Shown here in pieces: positions 12,301-19,293 of a DNA stretch of 23,540 nucleotides. Numbering within the stretch: position 1 is the first letter of the stretch; the number at the start of each line of letters is the position of its first letter. The notes below the pieces were generated by a model, which saw nothing but the letters and a program-made list of their open reading frames with translations, did not search any database and was not told the origin of the DNA. The stretch covers positions 748,908 through 772,447 of the forward strand of contig NMRA01000001.1 in the NCBI GenBank assembly GCA_002633005.1. The letters are read 5' to 3'. The stretch is from Phoronis australis (taxonomy: Eukaryota > Phoronida > Phoronidae). The position numbers and the translations under genes were made by a program.

Positions 12301-14038
12301 AAATAAAAACGAATTGAAAAACCAGCAAACTGAGCAAATGTCCATTGTTTAAAGAACATGAGGATCCCGATCTATTTCAGCTGTCATTGCTTTTTTTAAA
12401 AAATCATGGTCCAGAACCAATTATGCCATTGCTTTGGCCTAATGACGAAATCACAAGGCGTAACTGCATGGCAGATGACAAAGCTGAATGGTCAATCTGC
12501 CTTTGTGGTACATCACAGAAATAATACCAAGTCAAGCATTGTTCATACTGTTGAACACTGACCATGTACTAAGTTCATATTTACCACAACAAAAAATGAA
12601 AGTGCTGCGGAGAGTGAACACTTGCGGGAAGTGAACAAAAAAGTATAATGAAGATGATTTATGATACTAAGGATATGCGAATTTTCATTAATAAAAATAA
12701 GTACTAACAAATATTACAAAAAACCCATGATTTTCAAAAAGGCTCAAGTTTTTTAAACACGGCTGTATGAAATGAGAATATATGTTCTGTAGGATATTAT
12801 CAAGTTTAATTCGTTAGTAAAAACTGTCCGTCAGCCAGCCAAAATGAAAAAATATCGACATGTGTGTGCAGGATTACAAGGCTCATTCATATTATAATCA
12901 AAGAACACTTGAACAAAAAATATCACATGAAGAATTCAGTCACACAAAAGCACAATGTAACACTGCACCTGGATTTTCCTTGTCTTAGCAAGCTCATTCC
13001 CTTTTGGGAGATCTGGGAATTTTGCCAAGTTGACGTCATTTATTAAGTCGTTCGATAAACTGGTCCTCCACTGACAGGGAGTTTGTGCTGAAGCGCATAT
13101 TAAGAACTGACAATATGCATTCCGTCAAAACTAGTTGAAGAGTTATAACACTAAAATATATTTCACCAACTTACACAAAACAAGTGCTAGTGACTGATAA
13201 AAAATGAGAAATTAATATGGACGAAAAAGAGAGAAGGGCTTTACAGAAAGTATACAAACATACCTGAAATGGCTGCCGATTTCACGATGCGTGTGGCTAA
13301 AGTGGACCGAGTTCAGAGTTCAGAATAGCGTAGTTATAGACTAGAGTAATTGAGGGTCGTGAAAAGGATTTGTACAGATAGCCAGATGTCTGAGGAATGC
13401 AACGATACCAAAATCATTCATTTAGACCTATATTTAGTGGATTTATTTGGAATAAGTTAGGGTCCATTATATCTGACTAGTGTCGAACCTTACCGGCTTA
13501 CAACGCATAGGGTGTTTTTTCCCCGTACCTCAAAGGGCAGACGTCCGAGCACAAACGCACTGGAGAGGGGAAGGGCCTATCTGATTCATATGCTTCAAAA
13601 GCAACCCCAGGACATTGTAGCCATTGAAAAAAAGCGAAGCGGAGTTTGATTTAGACAGTAAGATGGAATATGACGACTGGTGGTCATTGAAAACAAATTT
13701 TTTAAGGCCCGATATTGAATCTAATAAAGACATTGACTGCCTCCTAAGATGCCCCTCTATGCACAAAAGGGGAAAGGTAGTTATATCAACGTTATTTTGA
13801 CGTTTTAATTAGTGTGAAGTAGAATTCGCCTGAGTAAGGCCCAAGTAACTAGTAAGGCCTGGCTTAAAAGGGCAGTGCCAGAGTTATCACCTTCGTTATT
13901 TTTGTCCGATTGTCGAATTGAAGACGTAAAGTACTTCTCAACATTTGCTGAACCGTCATATTCAATATTACACGGGATAAGGTGGCAGGTAACTTCTTCA
14001 CTTCTTTCTATAGACGACAAATCTACAGATAACGACAT
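3392..14038 (-). CDS. RNASEH2C: Ribonuclease H2 subunit C, copy A (complete, four exons)
   Basis: This encodes the non-catalytic C subunit of the RNase H2 heterotrimer, which removes ribonucleotides and RNA:DNA hybrids from nuclear DNA. Coding exons on the minus strand are 14038-13891, 12083-12015, 9158-8998 and 3448-3392 (stop TAA at 3394-3392). Junction phases are 1, 1 and 0, every intron has GT and AG ends, and the product is 144 residues against about 164 in human. Family features seen: the N-terminal strand with CHLIPCNIEYDG and KYFTSSIRQ (residues ~18-43), the core strand ASFRGRPLEG with IVLPRGYSG (~53-73), and the C-terminal block HKFTQFTSWNLDTTP with AMDWVDIAHA (~94-126). The last exon reads IHSPVEDLDNSQQSVVDK. 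The start has A at -3 and an in-frame TGA six bases upstream. Introns are 1,807, 2,856 and 5,549 bp, and the last is swollen by repeats. The family assignment is from remembered motifs and the exon model from splice sites and phase. No frameshift or stop was found. Confidence 0.93.
4001..4213 (+). repeat. Dispersed repeat, ~215-bp member 1
   Basis: This stretch aligns with 9391-9617 in the same orientation. Shared words are TGGTAGACAAGTAA type, AAAGATGT.TAG, TCAAG.TCTGTACCATAGCTA, CATTCACAA.AAT and GGTGAGATTTT.CTG type. It is absent from the matching position of intron 3 in RNASEH2C copy B (around 23165-23215), so it is an insertion in copy A or a deletion in copy B. Confidence 0.6.
4662..4753 (+). 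repeat. 46-bp tandem duplication
   Basis: CTATGGTTTTTGGCACACCT and CTATGGTATTTGGTGCACCC start two adjacent units, each ending in TTTGCACAT or TATGCACAT followed by TTCAA. It lies in a ~1-kb stretch (about 4390-5430) of intron 3 that copy B lacks. Confidence 0.55.
5530..5930. repeat. Minisatellite, ~9 units of ~40-45 bp
   Basis: The consensus unit reads roughly CATCACATAAGGGGATTAAT, then ATCTAGATACTAAAATACCCC. Units are degenerate and variable in length, with a C-run near 5613-5625. One and a half further units lie at 8937-8980, on the far side of a 3-kb insertion, and about two units lie at 23455-23510 in copy B. So it was present in the ancestral intron 3 of RNASEH2C, was expanded in copy A, and was then interrupted. 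Confidence 0.75.
5931..7437. other. Inserted block in intron 3 of RNASEH2C copy A with no clear gene besides the THAP remnant
   Basis: Copy B passes straight from minisatellite to exon 3, so this block plus the 1.42-kb element is extra in copy A. It holds the THAP relic at 6090-6295. It also holds an unassigned 116-codon plus-strand open frame (6838-7188) and an 84-codon minus-strand one (6773-6519), neither with recognisable domains. They could be decayed transposon coding sequence. Confidence 0.5.
6090..6295 (+). pseudogene. THAP-type zinc finger remnant, frameshifted
   Basis: Frame 1 (from 6090) reads CIVPAYPNYEAAKKAGISFF, then RLPREPELLRKWLAVVMNE and RYAMRP, and hits TGA at 6225-6227. 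A shift near 6221-6226 gives KHLRVCGRHFVDSDFSDKF, then RLT and TAA at 6293-6295. Together these have the THAP (C2CH) layout: a first Cys, FFRLP, a central W, and CGRHF supplying the last Cys (6242-6244) and His (6251-6253). The expected second Cys, in the CxxxxC position after CIVP, is lost (AY). THAP domains occur in host factors and at the N-terminus of P-element and some other DNA transposases. With a frameshift, a lost zinc ligand and no downstream catalytic domain, this is a dead fragment, most simply a transposon relic inside intron 3 of RNASEH2C copy A. Confidence 0.7.
7438..7514 (+). repeat. ~75-bp repeat shared with 4-80
   Basis: This is the direct-orientation partner of the repeat at the window start. 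It ends at the TTAA that begins the 1.42-kb inverted-repeat element. Confidence 0.7.
7511..8940. mobile_element. 1.42-kb TTAA-flanked inverted-repeat element, copy 1
   Basis: The body, 7515-8936, lies between two TTAA tetramers (7511-7514 and 8937-8940). The left end reads TTAAGGTTATTTCAAACC. The right end read on the other strand is TTAAGGATATTTCCAACC, a 16 of 18 match. The whole body aligns co-linearly with 14574-16000. TTAA duplications occur in piggyBac and Kolobok elements. No transposase frame is visible, so it is non-autonomous. It lies in intron 3 of RNASEH2C copy A and is absent from the equivalent intron of copy B. Family placement is inferred from target site and ends only. Confidence 0.7.
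8937..8985. repeat. Detached minisatellite unit next to exon 3 of RNASEH2C copy A
   Basis: AAGGGGATTAATATCTAGAT followed by ACC.TAATACCCCC matches the units at 5530-5930. It lies directly between the right TTAA of the 1.42-kb element and the exon 3 donor region, marking the right edge of the inserted block. Confidence 0.65.
9391..9617 (+). repeat. Dispersed repeat, ~225-bp member 2
   Basis: This is the partner of 4001-4213, diverged but co-linear, including CTGTACCATAGCTACT and TATTCACAATAATATTGGAAG. It lies in intron 2 of RNASEH2C copy A. No terminal repeats or target duplication could be fixed. Confidence 0.55.
9718..9905. repeat. Weak ~100-bp diverged direct duplication
   Basis: CTAGTCCAAGCTCTCACTTG (9718) and CTAATCCTAGCTTGCACTTG (9818) start two loosely matching units, each followed by GATG.CC..TAG or GAG and several CTCGAGC or GAACTC words. 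The minus-strand open frame through it has no recognisable protein content. Confidence 0.35.
10101..10500. repeat. 129-bp tandem satellite, ~3 copies, rich in GTAC/TGTACA palindromes
   Basis: Units start at 10101, 10230 and 10359 (AACACACTTCAAACTGCTGT), giving a period of exactly 129 bp, then decay by about 10500. Each unit is packed with self-complementary words such as TGTACTGTACAGTA, ACTATAGTATAGT and GTACTGTACTATATGGTACAG, so it can fold into long hairpins. Because 129 is divisible by three, an open frame of 153 codons on the minus strand runs through it; this is an artefact. It lies in intron 2 of RNASEH2C copy A. Confidence 0.85.
11062..11795. mobile_element. Harbinger-like MITE, 734 bp
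   Basis: Terminal inverted repeats of about 40 bp are visible. The left end starts GGGCTGTTCCAGCAAAATC and the right end read in reverse starts GTGCTGTTCCAGTAAAATC. Both continue into a GTRTGGGAG.GGGGG stretch. TTA flanks both sides (11059-11061 and 11796-11798), matching the 3-bp TTA duplication of the PIF/Harbinger superfamily. The interior is AT-rich with scattered ACCCAT motifs and no transposase frame. The C-run at 11759-11767 is part of the right inverted repeat. It lies in intron 2 of RNASEH2C copy A. Confidence 0.65.
12084..13890. other. Intron 1 of RNASEH2C copy A
   Basis: 1,807 bp with good GT and AG ends on the minus strand. I see no repeats, RNA genes or credible coding frames within it. 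Confidence 0.7.
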
Positions 14039-14327
14039 TTTTCACAACCACAACAAACTTTCTCGGGTGCCGAATCTTTCCCGCCACTTGTCAAAGGTAG
14101 AAACAACGAACTCTCTGATTCGTCAATTTCGTGAAAACTTTTCATTAACCAATCACGACGCTATTTATTATTGTTGGCTTGTAGTAATGGCCGCTTCCGT
14201 GACGTTGCTCCGACCATAGGCTATAGTCTATGCTCAGACTTATTTTTTCAGTTGATGTCGTCCTTTTTGCTCCCGTGATTTCGAAGACAAATGCTTATTT
14301 AATGTGAGAATTGGAAATATTTGGAAA
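14039..14327. promoter_or_regulatory. Divergent (bidirectional) promoter between RNASEH2C copy A and the microprotein gene
   Basis: This is the whole interval between two start codons that point away from each other. Motifs seen by eye are TTTCCCGCC at 14077-14085 (E2F-like, nearest RNASEH2C), CCAAT at 14149-14153 (NF-Y type), CGCTTCCG at 14192-14199 (ETS type on the minus strand), and TGACGT at 14200-14205 (CRE half or full site) directly abutting the ETS motif. This set is typical of housekeeping divergent promoters in animals. An E2F-like site would fit a gene used in DNA replication. No TATA box is well placed. Factor binding is inferred from motif resemblance only. A 5' untranslated part of either gene must also lie here. 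Confidence 0.6.
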
Positions 14328-17300
14328 ATGCCAAAATATAGATATGTAGATCCAGCGAAGGGAGGCAAGTGGCTTGGAAGAGTTCACATGTTCTATTTCT
14401 TCTGTGCCTGGAATGCGTTTGCATTTGCTGCTTACGGATGGTACAAAAGCAGAAAAGCCAACCCTGCCACTGAGAATATGAGTAGCCGTAAGTATTTAAA
14501 AATGCGTCTGGGATCCTGTCGTAGCACTTTTGAATTTAAAGGGAACCCGGTGAAAGTCCTTGGAAGGCGTTAAGGATAAGCCTAGTTATCTCAAACTTAA
14601 GTAATGACATCCAATGGCTCCAATCCATTCTAACTCGTATATCAAAAAATTAAGCTTTGTGAACTAGTGAAAGTATATTTTTTCTGAAAGAAAAAAGTTC
14701 AGGAAATATGAAAGTATGTTTTATATTTATGTACCATTATTATTATTATGTTAACACCTTTTACAGTAATTTTTTTTCATTTTAAGAAAGGTTCATTCAT
14801 ACCAAAATAACCCCTCGGGTCGATTTTAATGAAACCTTTTTTAAATGAAAACTTCCCCAGTTACCTCAAAAATGCGGTCAGGAATTTTCGATTAATCTTT
14901 TCTTTGGGTTTCTGTGACAAATCAACTTGCAAAACGTAAGGTATTTTTGTAAAAAAACGGTAGTCGTATTCGTTTTTGTTACATCATGCAAAAACTAGGC
15001 CTATCAAGAATCCTAAAAGCGCTTTGAAATTGGTGAGTAAATTATATTGAGTTAGGAAAGTTTCAGCGAAATCCACCTAGCCGTTTTTTGAAAACTCATG
15101 TTCCTAAGTTCAAATTAATTCGTTTTGCCAAAGCCGAGAAAAAAACGATTAAGTTGGGACATGTAAAAATGTCAAGGTCGGCAGTTAATTATTCGTAGAA
15201 AACTTTTTTCTGTCATCATAGCCTGTACACTCCTTAACCGCATTGTCAACTGACTTTACAGTGCGCTATTAACTTAATTATCACAAGAACGTTGATTTCT
15301 AATGCATCCAGTTCAACTAGGTCAAGGTCGGAGCCAAAATATTAAGTGGGTCAAGCTGGTGCATTGTGGTCCACTTTAAAGTAGATCAACAGTTCATTGT
15401 TATACACACAACGCGCCGGGAAACTGATATGAAACCCAAGTGCGAAATGGATAACAGAAATCGGGTCGGTGGTTTAAGCACGTCATGTGCATGATATAAA
15501 AATGGCAAAATGTCAAATTACCTATCAAATTAAGGAATTTGGGTAAGGATTATCTCTTTTCACAACTTCCTGTGTTTGTGAACAAAAAGTTACAGAGGCA
15601 TGAGACAACTCCTAACATTTGTTCTTTATCAACGACCGTATGCATGCAGACACACAACTCCCTCAGGATCAAACTATGTTTTGTTTTTGTTTTCCCTGCG
15701 TCTTATTAATCATATGTATGCGTTGTTGAATCAATAATATGGCGACTCGGTGAATGAAAGGACTGAGGGTACATACGTAGTTGCTCTGTGCCTGACAGGA
15801 GATTCCATTTGAATGACAGCCCCGTACTAGTAAGCTTTGACTTCGAATAAGTAGTTTTGCACTTCAAGGGTGATTTTGCTAAATACATGATATGTATTTC
15901 GTATTTGAAATTCCCCAAGAATGAAGATAAGGTATTTTGCTAGATTTATGTGACATGTTGTAGAAATGGCCAATTTTTGTGAATTATGTTTGAGTTATCC
16001 ATAAACAAGTGCATCCCCTTTGGGCTAAGACCACGTCTCACCACGGTCATAGACTATATTCAGTAAAGGTACTTCCACTGCCTCCTATTCAGCGCATTGA
16101 AATCAACCAGAAGTTATTCAAGTTACTCAATCTCGTCACTGTGTAACTTAATTGTCATTCAAAGCTTTTTTATAACATAATATTTTGTTTGAGAGGTTCT
16201 AAAAAAGATCGAGAAAAGCTCCTATGTTCGGATGTTTGTGATAACACATAAATTTGCTATTATGCCGCAATTTGGACCCAGAAATAGAAATGCATAGGCA
16301 CATCACATTTTCGAAAATTTTGTGGGTCTTGGATTGTTTTTCCAATTCAGGTATTATGATGGAGGCAATTTAGCACTTGAAGTTGTTTGTTTGGATTAAT
16401 TTCTGTGGTCCAGGGATGTTGAGAAGGATTAAGATTGACATGGTCCATAGCTCCGTAATAATTGCTTACTGTAGTAATTTACAGCCCTACGTAAATCTGG
16501 CCTAATTATTGTTCTTTTTAATTTTGGCATTTTTAGCTCTGTACAGGGTTTTAATGATTTTGTAGGTCAATTTACACTAGAGTGCATCAGTACAAAACTG
16601 TTAAAGATGCTACGTTTCATTGAAACAGTGAATATTCAGATTTGTATCTAGCGCCACCTAGTGAGTTGCTGAAGAATTGCGTGTACAAGTGTAATCAGGA
16701 AAACAAACAATTTGTAAGTAAATGGCAGCTTTCAAGAAAACACTACAACTGATACACTTAAAAACAAGTGTTAACATAATGTAAAAAACCTAATAATTCA
16801 AATAGTATGCAATCAATATTTGATAATGAAATAAACAAATAATAAAATATGTGCCTTAGGTTAACAATGAAATATGACCATACTCTTTTACATAAAAATA
16901 GTCTCACAAATGGAGACTTTCGCGAGATTGTATTATGGTAACTAGTTGTCGAATGGTTTCCAGCACACCGGAAGACCCGAAGTTGTTTGTAAACTAGCAC
17001 TTCATTTGCATATTCGCAATTTAATGAGACATAGCATCTTTAGTTCGGTTCCAGTTTTCACCATCAGTTCTAGATTTTTACGACTCTGGTCAAAAGACAT
17101 GCATAAAAAGTAACAAATTAGCAAGTTTGTCTGTTGTTTTGCAACTTATAATAACGGAAAGTTGAATTTTTTGTTTCATTCAACCCATTCTTCTGAAAAT
17201 GTCAGAATTTAAAATATGTTTGAAAGGAAATATTTTTTATTACCAATCATATTAAATGAAGCATTGCTGCAAAATCCTCTTTTGAGTGCATTTTTTTATA

Positions 17301-17595
17301 TTGCTTAGAATTCAACGTCAAGCAATCTGAATGTAATATGCTTGCAGTTCTGGGTAATTACAGATACCAGTTACAGTCCTTGTCATGACCCTATGTTTGT
17401 TTGTGTTATGATGCATCTTGTTTTGTCGTTTCAGTTCAAAAGTACATGTATTACCTGAACACCAAAGCTGATAATATAAAGGTAATTAAGGTATCGGGAC
17501 TGGCCAAAGTGGACAGTAAGACTGTGACTAGGGAGGAAATGCTAGGTCTTGAACAACAAGTAGATGGCGCTGATCAAAGGTCAGGCTCTTTGTGA
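14328..17595 (+). CDS. Single-pass membrane microprotein of unknown family (two exons, 106 aa)
   Basis: I do not recognise this gene. Coding exons are 14328-14487 and 17435-17595. The GTAAGT donor follows a phase-1 break, and the TTTCAG acceptor restores the frame through a CTT codon. The ATG has A at -3, and the next in-frame upstream codon of note is a stop at 14253-14255 with no ATG between. The product opens with a basic stretch (MPKYRYVDPAKGGKWLGR), has one hydrophobic aromatic-rich segment at residues ~20-39 (HMFYFFCAWNAFAFAAYGWY), then a KSRK stop-transfer cluster. A polar, charged C-terminal half of ~65 residues follows, with an acidic end. This build resembles small mitochondrial inner-membrane assembly or subunit proteins, but that is inference only. 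It is head-to-head with RNASEH2C copy A, 289 bp apart. A weaker alternative is that exon 2 splices onward at 17579|17580 (AG, then GTCAGG), giving another C-terminus. Confidence 0.7.
14570..16004. mobile_element. 1.42-kb TTAA-flanked inverted-repeat element, copy 2
   Basis: This is the second member of the family at 7511-8940, in the same orientation. It starts at TTAA (14570-14573) followed by GGATAA and, after about 10 extra bases, CTCAAAC. The right end read in reverse is TTATGGATAACTCAAAC, so the flanking tetramer there is mutated to ATAA (16001-16004). Shared landmarks include TTCTAACTCGTATATC near the left end and GAATGAAAGGACTGAGGGTA and AGATAAGGTATTTTGCTAGA in the right third. It occupies about half of intron 1 of the membrane microprotein gene. 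No coding capacity was seen. Confidence 0.68.
16005..17434. other. Right half of intron 1 of the microprotein gene
   Basis: AT-rich DNA between the TTAA element and the exon 2 acceptor. No repeat partner or coding sequence was recognised. Confidence 0.6.
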
Positions 17596-17670
17596 TTTGA
17601 AGTTGTTAACCTTAATCATGAAACGCTTTGAAAAGGATTTGTGTGATTGCTTGGAAAGGGACTAACTAAA

Positions 17671-17728
17671 CTGGACTGGCAAAAGTGTACAGTACTAAAC
17701 TGGACTGGCAAAAGTGTACAGTACTAAT
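17671..17728 (+). repeat. 29-bp tandem duplication resembling exon 2 of the microprotein gene
   Basis: CTGGACTGGCAAAAGTGTAC plus AGTACTAAA occurs twice with a 29-bp period (17671 and 17700). Its core GGACTGGCAAAAGTGTACAG matches GGACTGGCCAAAGTGGACAG at 17497-17516 in exon 2 at 18 of 20 positions. The array may therefore derive from that exon. It abuts the CA microsatellite. Confidence 0.65.
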
Positions 17729-17768
<40 letters not shown>

Positions 17769-17769
17769 C
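17729..17769 (+). repeat. (CA)n microsatellite
   Basis: This is about 40 bp of CA dinucleotides with one AA interruption, downstream of the stop of the microprotein gene. It may lie in its 3' untranslated region. Confidence 0.95.
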
Positions 17770-18421
17770 TTACCAGTTTAAAGAGATGACAGTAAATGAT
17801 GAATATACTGAAAAACTGAAAAAGGAAGTGGGAGTGTTCTATTAATCTTGTAGGATGGAATTAGGATCGAAACAAAGGTCGGAACTGGTCATAACCGGTC
17901 ACATCGACACGCTATGTAGTATTACTCATAGAATACTTCATTTTTTGGTTAAATCTATAGATTTTGGCCGCTCTACGTTGCTACTTTTTGGTAGATACAC
18001 CATAAAATTTGATGACCTTGCGAAAAGTATCTTCCTTTTGGGGACACTTTTACTTGAAACTTTTCAAGGAAACAGAAAGAAATATTGTGCTTAGGAATGT
18101 TCTAAGCAAACATGGAATCGAAAGCTTGTATTGATAACTGGCCTGAAATGAAGTTCTAGAAGCAACAATGAAATGAAAAGCATGCAGTCAAAACTGACCT
18201 TAAATTTTTACTAATAACTTACTTGTGTCGCCCCACAAATGCACCTCAATAGCAAAGGTCGGAGCGCATCAGAATCCATCATAAGTGGATGATAAATGCA
18301 ATGACAAAGCTCAATGACAAAATCAAGCTTACGTTAAACTCATGTTTTGTGACTGTAGTAGTTGGAGAGACGGCAGAATATGTCTCCTTTATGTTTCACT
18401 CCTCATCCGTCGCATTTGCAG
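17770..18421. other. Interval before the first visible DHTKD1 exon
   Basis: Contains the possible 3' end of the microprotein transcript and intron sequence of DHTKD1. I searched all plus-strand frames for the exon that should precede LCPFP (GKHYY- and IIR-type motifs) and saw none. Confidence 0.6.
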
Positions 18422-19293
18422 TCACTGTGTCCATTCCCCTTGCAAGAGCTGCAGACAGAGATGAAAAGGTTCCCTAAAGCTAACAAGTTCATCTGGAGTC
18501 AAGAGGAACACCAGAATTATGGACCGTGGTCGTTTGTGAACCCGCGATTTGAAAACTTGCTGGGATGCAAAGTAAGTGTCTATTTTGTAAATGTCAAAAA
18601 AAAATGTGATGGTGTCAACTTCAAAGTAAGCTAAAATAAGTCACAATGAAGTGAAATGACACCCGTGAGTAACTTGCCTTATTTTGACATGTATTTTTAT
18701 TCCAAACTTTCTATTTCTCTAAATGCAGGCAGTCATGTAAATGCGGCACAGGTTTTTAACAGCTCAGGGACCGTTCCAAGAAAACTGACTTTGCTAAGAC
18801 AAATCTTACATTTCAATCAGTTTTAAGATTAACTTTTTATAAATTTGCCTCAAACCCATTTCAAGAAAGAGATCATAAGTTTGACTTTAGTTCTTGACTT
18901 AAGTTTTGTATTATCTTTGACTGTCTTACTGGATTCAGAAGTTTCAAAGTTTGGAAGTTGAGACAAATCCTGAACTTAACATGTTAGTATCTTGGAACGG
19001 GCCCCAAGTAGGTAATTACTTTGAGACTTGATTGATTGATTACCTTTACAAAATGTGTAGCGATAAATGCCAGCCTTAGCATCCTGCTAAGAACACTGAT
19101 GAAATGACAATTTTGTTTGCAGGGTGGTTTTGTTTTTTGGTGGTGATTGTGGATGACAACTTATCTTTGACATTGATGATTTTTTCAGCTGAATTATGTC
19201 GGACGCCGAGTTCTTGGTATGCCTGCAGTTGGAGTTGGACAAGTTCACCAACAGGAGGCATCAGATGTTGTGGCTAAGCCATTCGTATCGTGA
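18422..19293 (+). CDS. DHTKD1: DHTKD1 (2-oxoadipate dehydrogenase E1), last two coding exons only
   Basis: DHTKD1 is the thiamine-diphosphate E1 enzyme that decarboxylates 2-oxoadipate in mitochondrial lysine, hydroxylysine and tryptophan breakdown. Two plus-strand exons are clear. The first, 18422-18571, is 50 codons in phase 0, with a TTTGCAG acceptor and a GTAAGT donor. The second, 19189-19293, has a TTTTTCAG acceptor and ends in TGA at 19291-19293. The first carries [25 protein letters not shown] and [11 protein letters not shown]. The second carries [20 protein letters not shown], then VVAKPF. WSQEE with GPWSFV and the PAVGVG..H ending are DHTKD1-type; OGDH has a different tail. The reading frame is intact over 84 codons. 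The missing roughly 830 N-terminal residues were not found anywhere in the window on this strand. It may be a 3' duplicate fragment, the tail of a gene with a very large intron, or a misassembly. Confidence 0.9.

Noticed and set aside
13875-14219. 114-codon plus-strand open frame
   Set aside because: It lies antisense over exon 1 of RNASEH2C copy A and its promoter, with no recognisable domain; the minus frame explains the coding signal.
14488-14573. Read-through of microprotein exon 1 to a stop at 14571
   Set aside because: A strong GTAAGT donor at 14488 and a phase-matched exon 2 at 17435 favour splicing. The read-through peptide is not distinctive.
17855-18094. 79-codon plus-strand frame between the microprotein gene and DHTKD1
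   Set aside because: It does not match the DHTKD1 segment expected there and has no flanking splice signals that fit.
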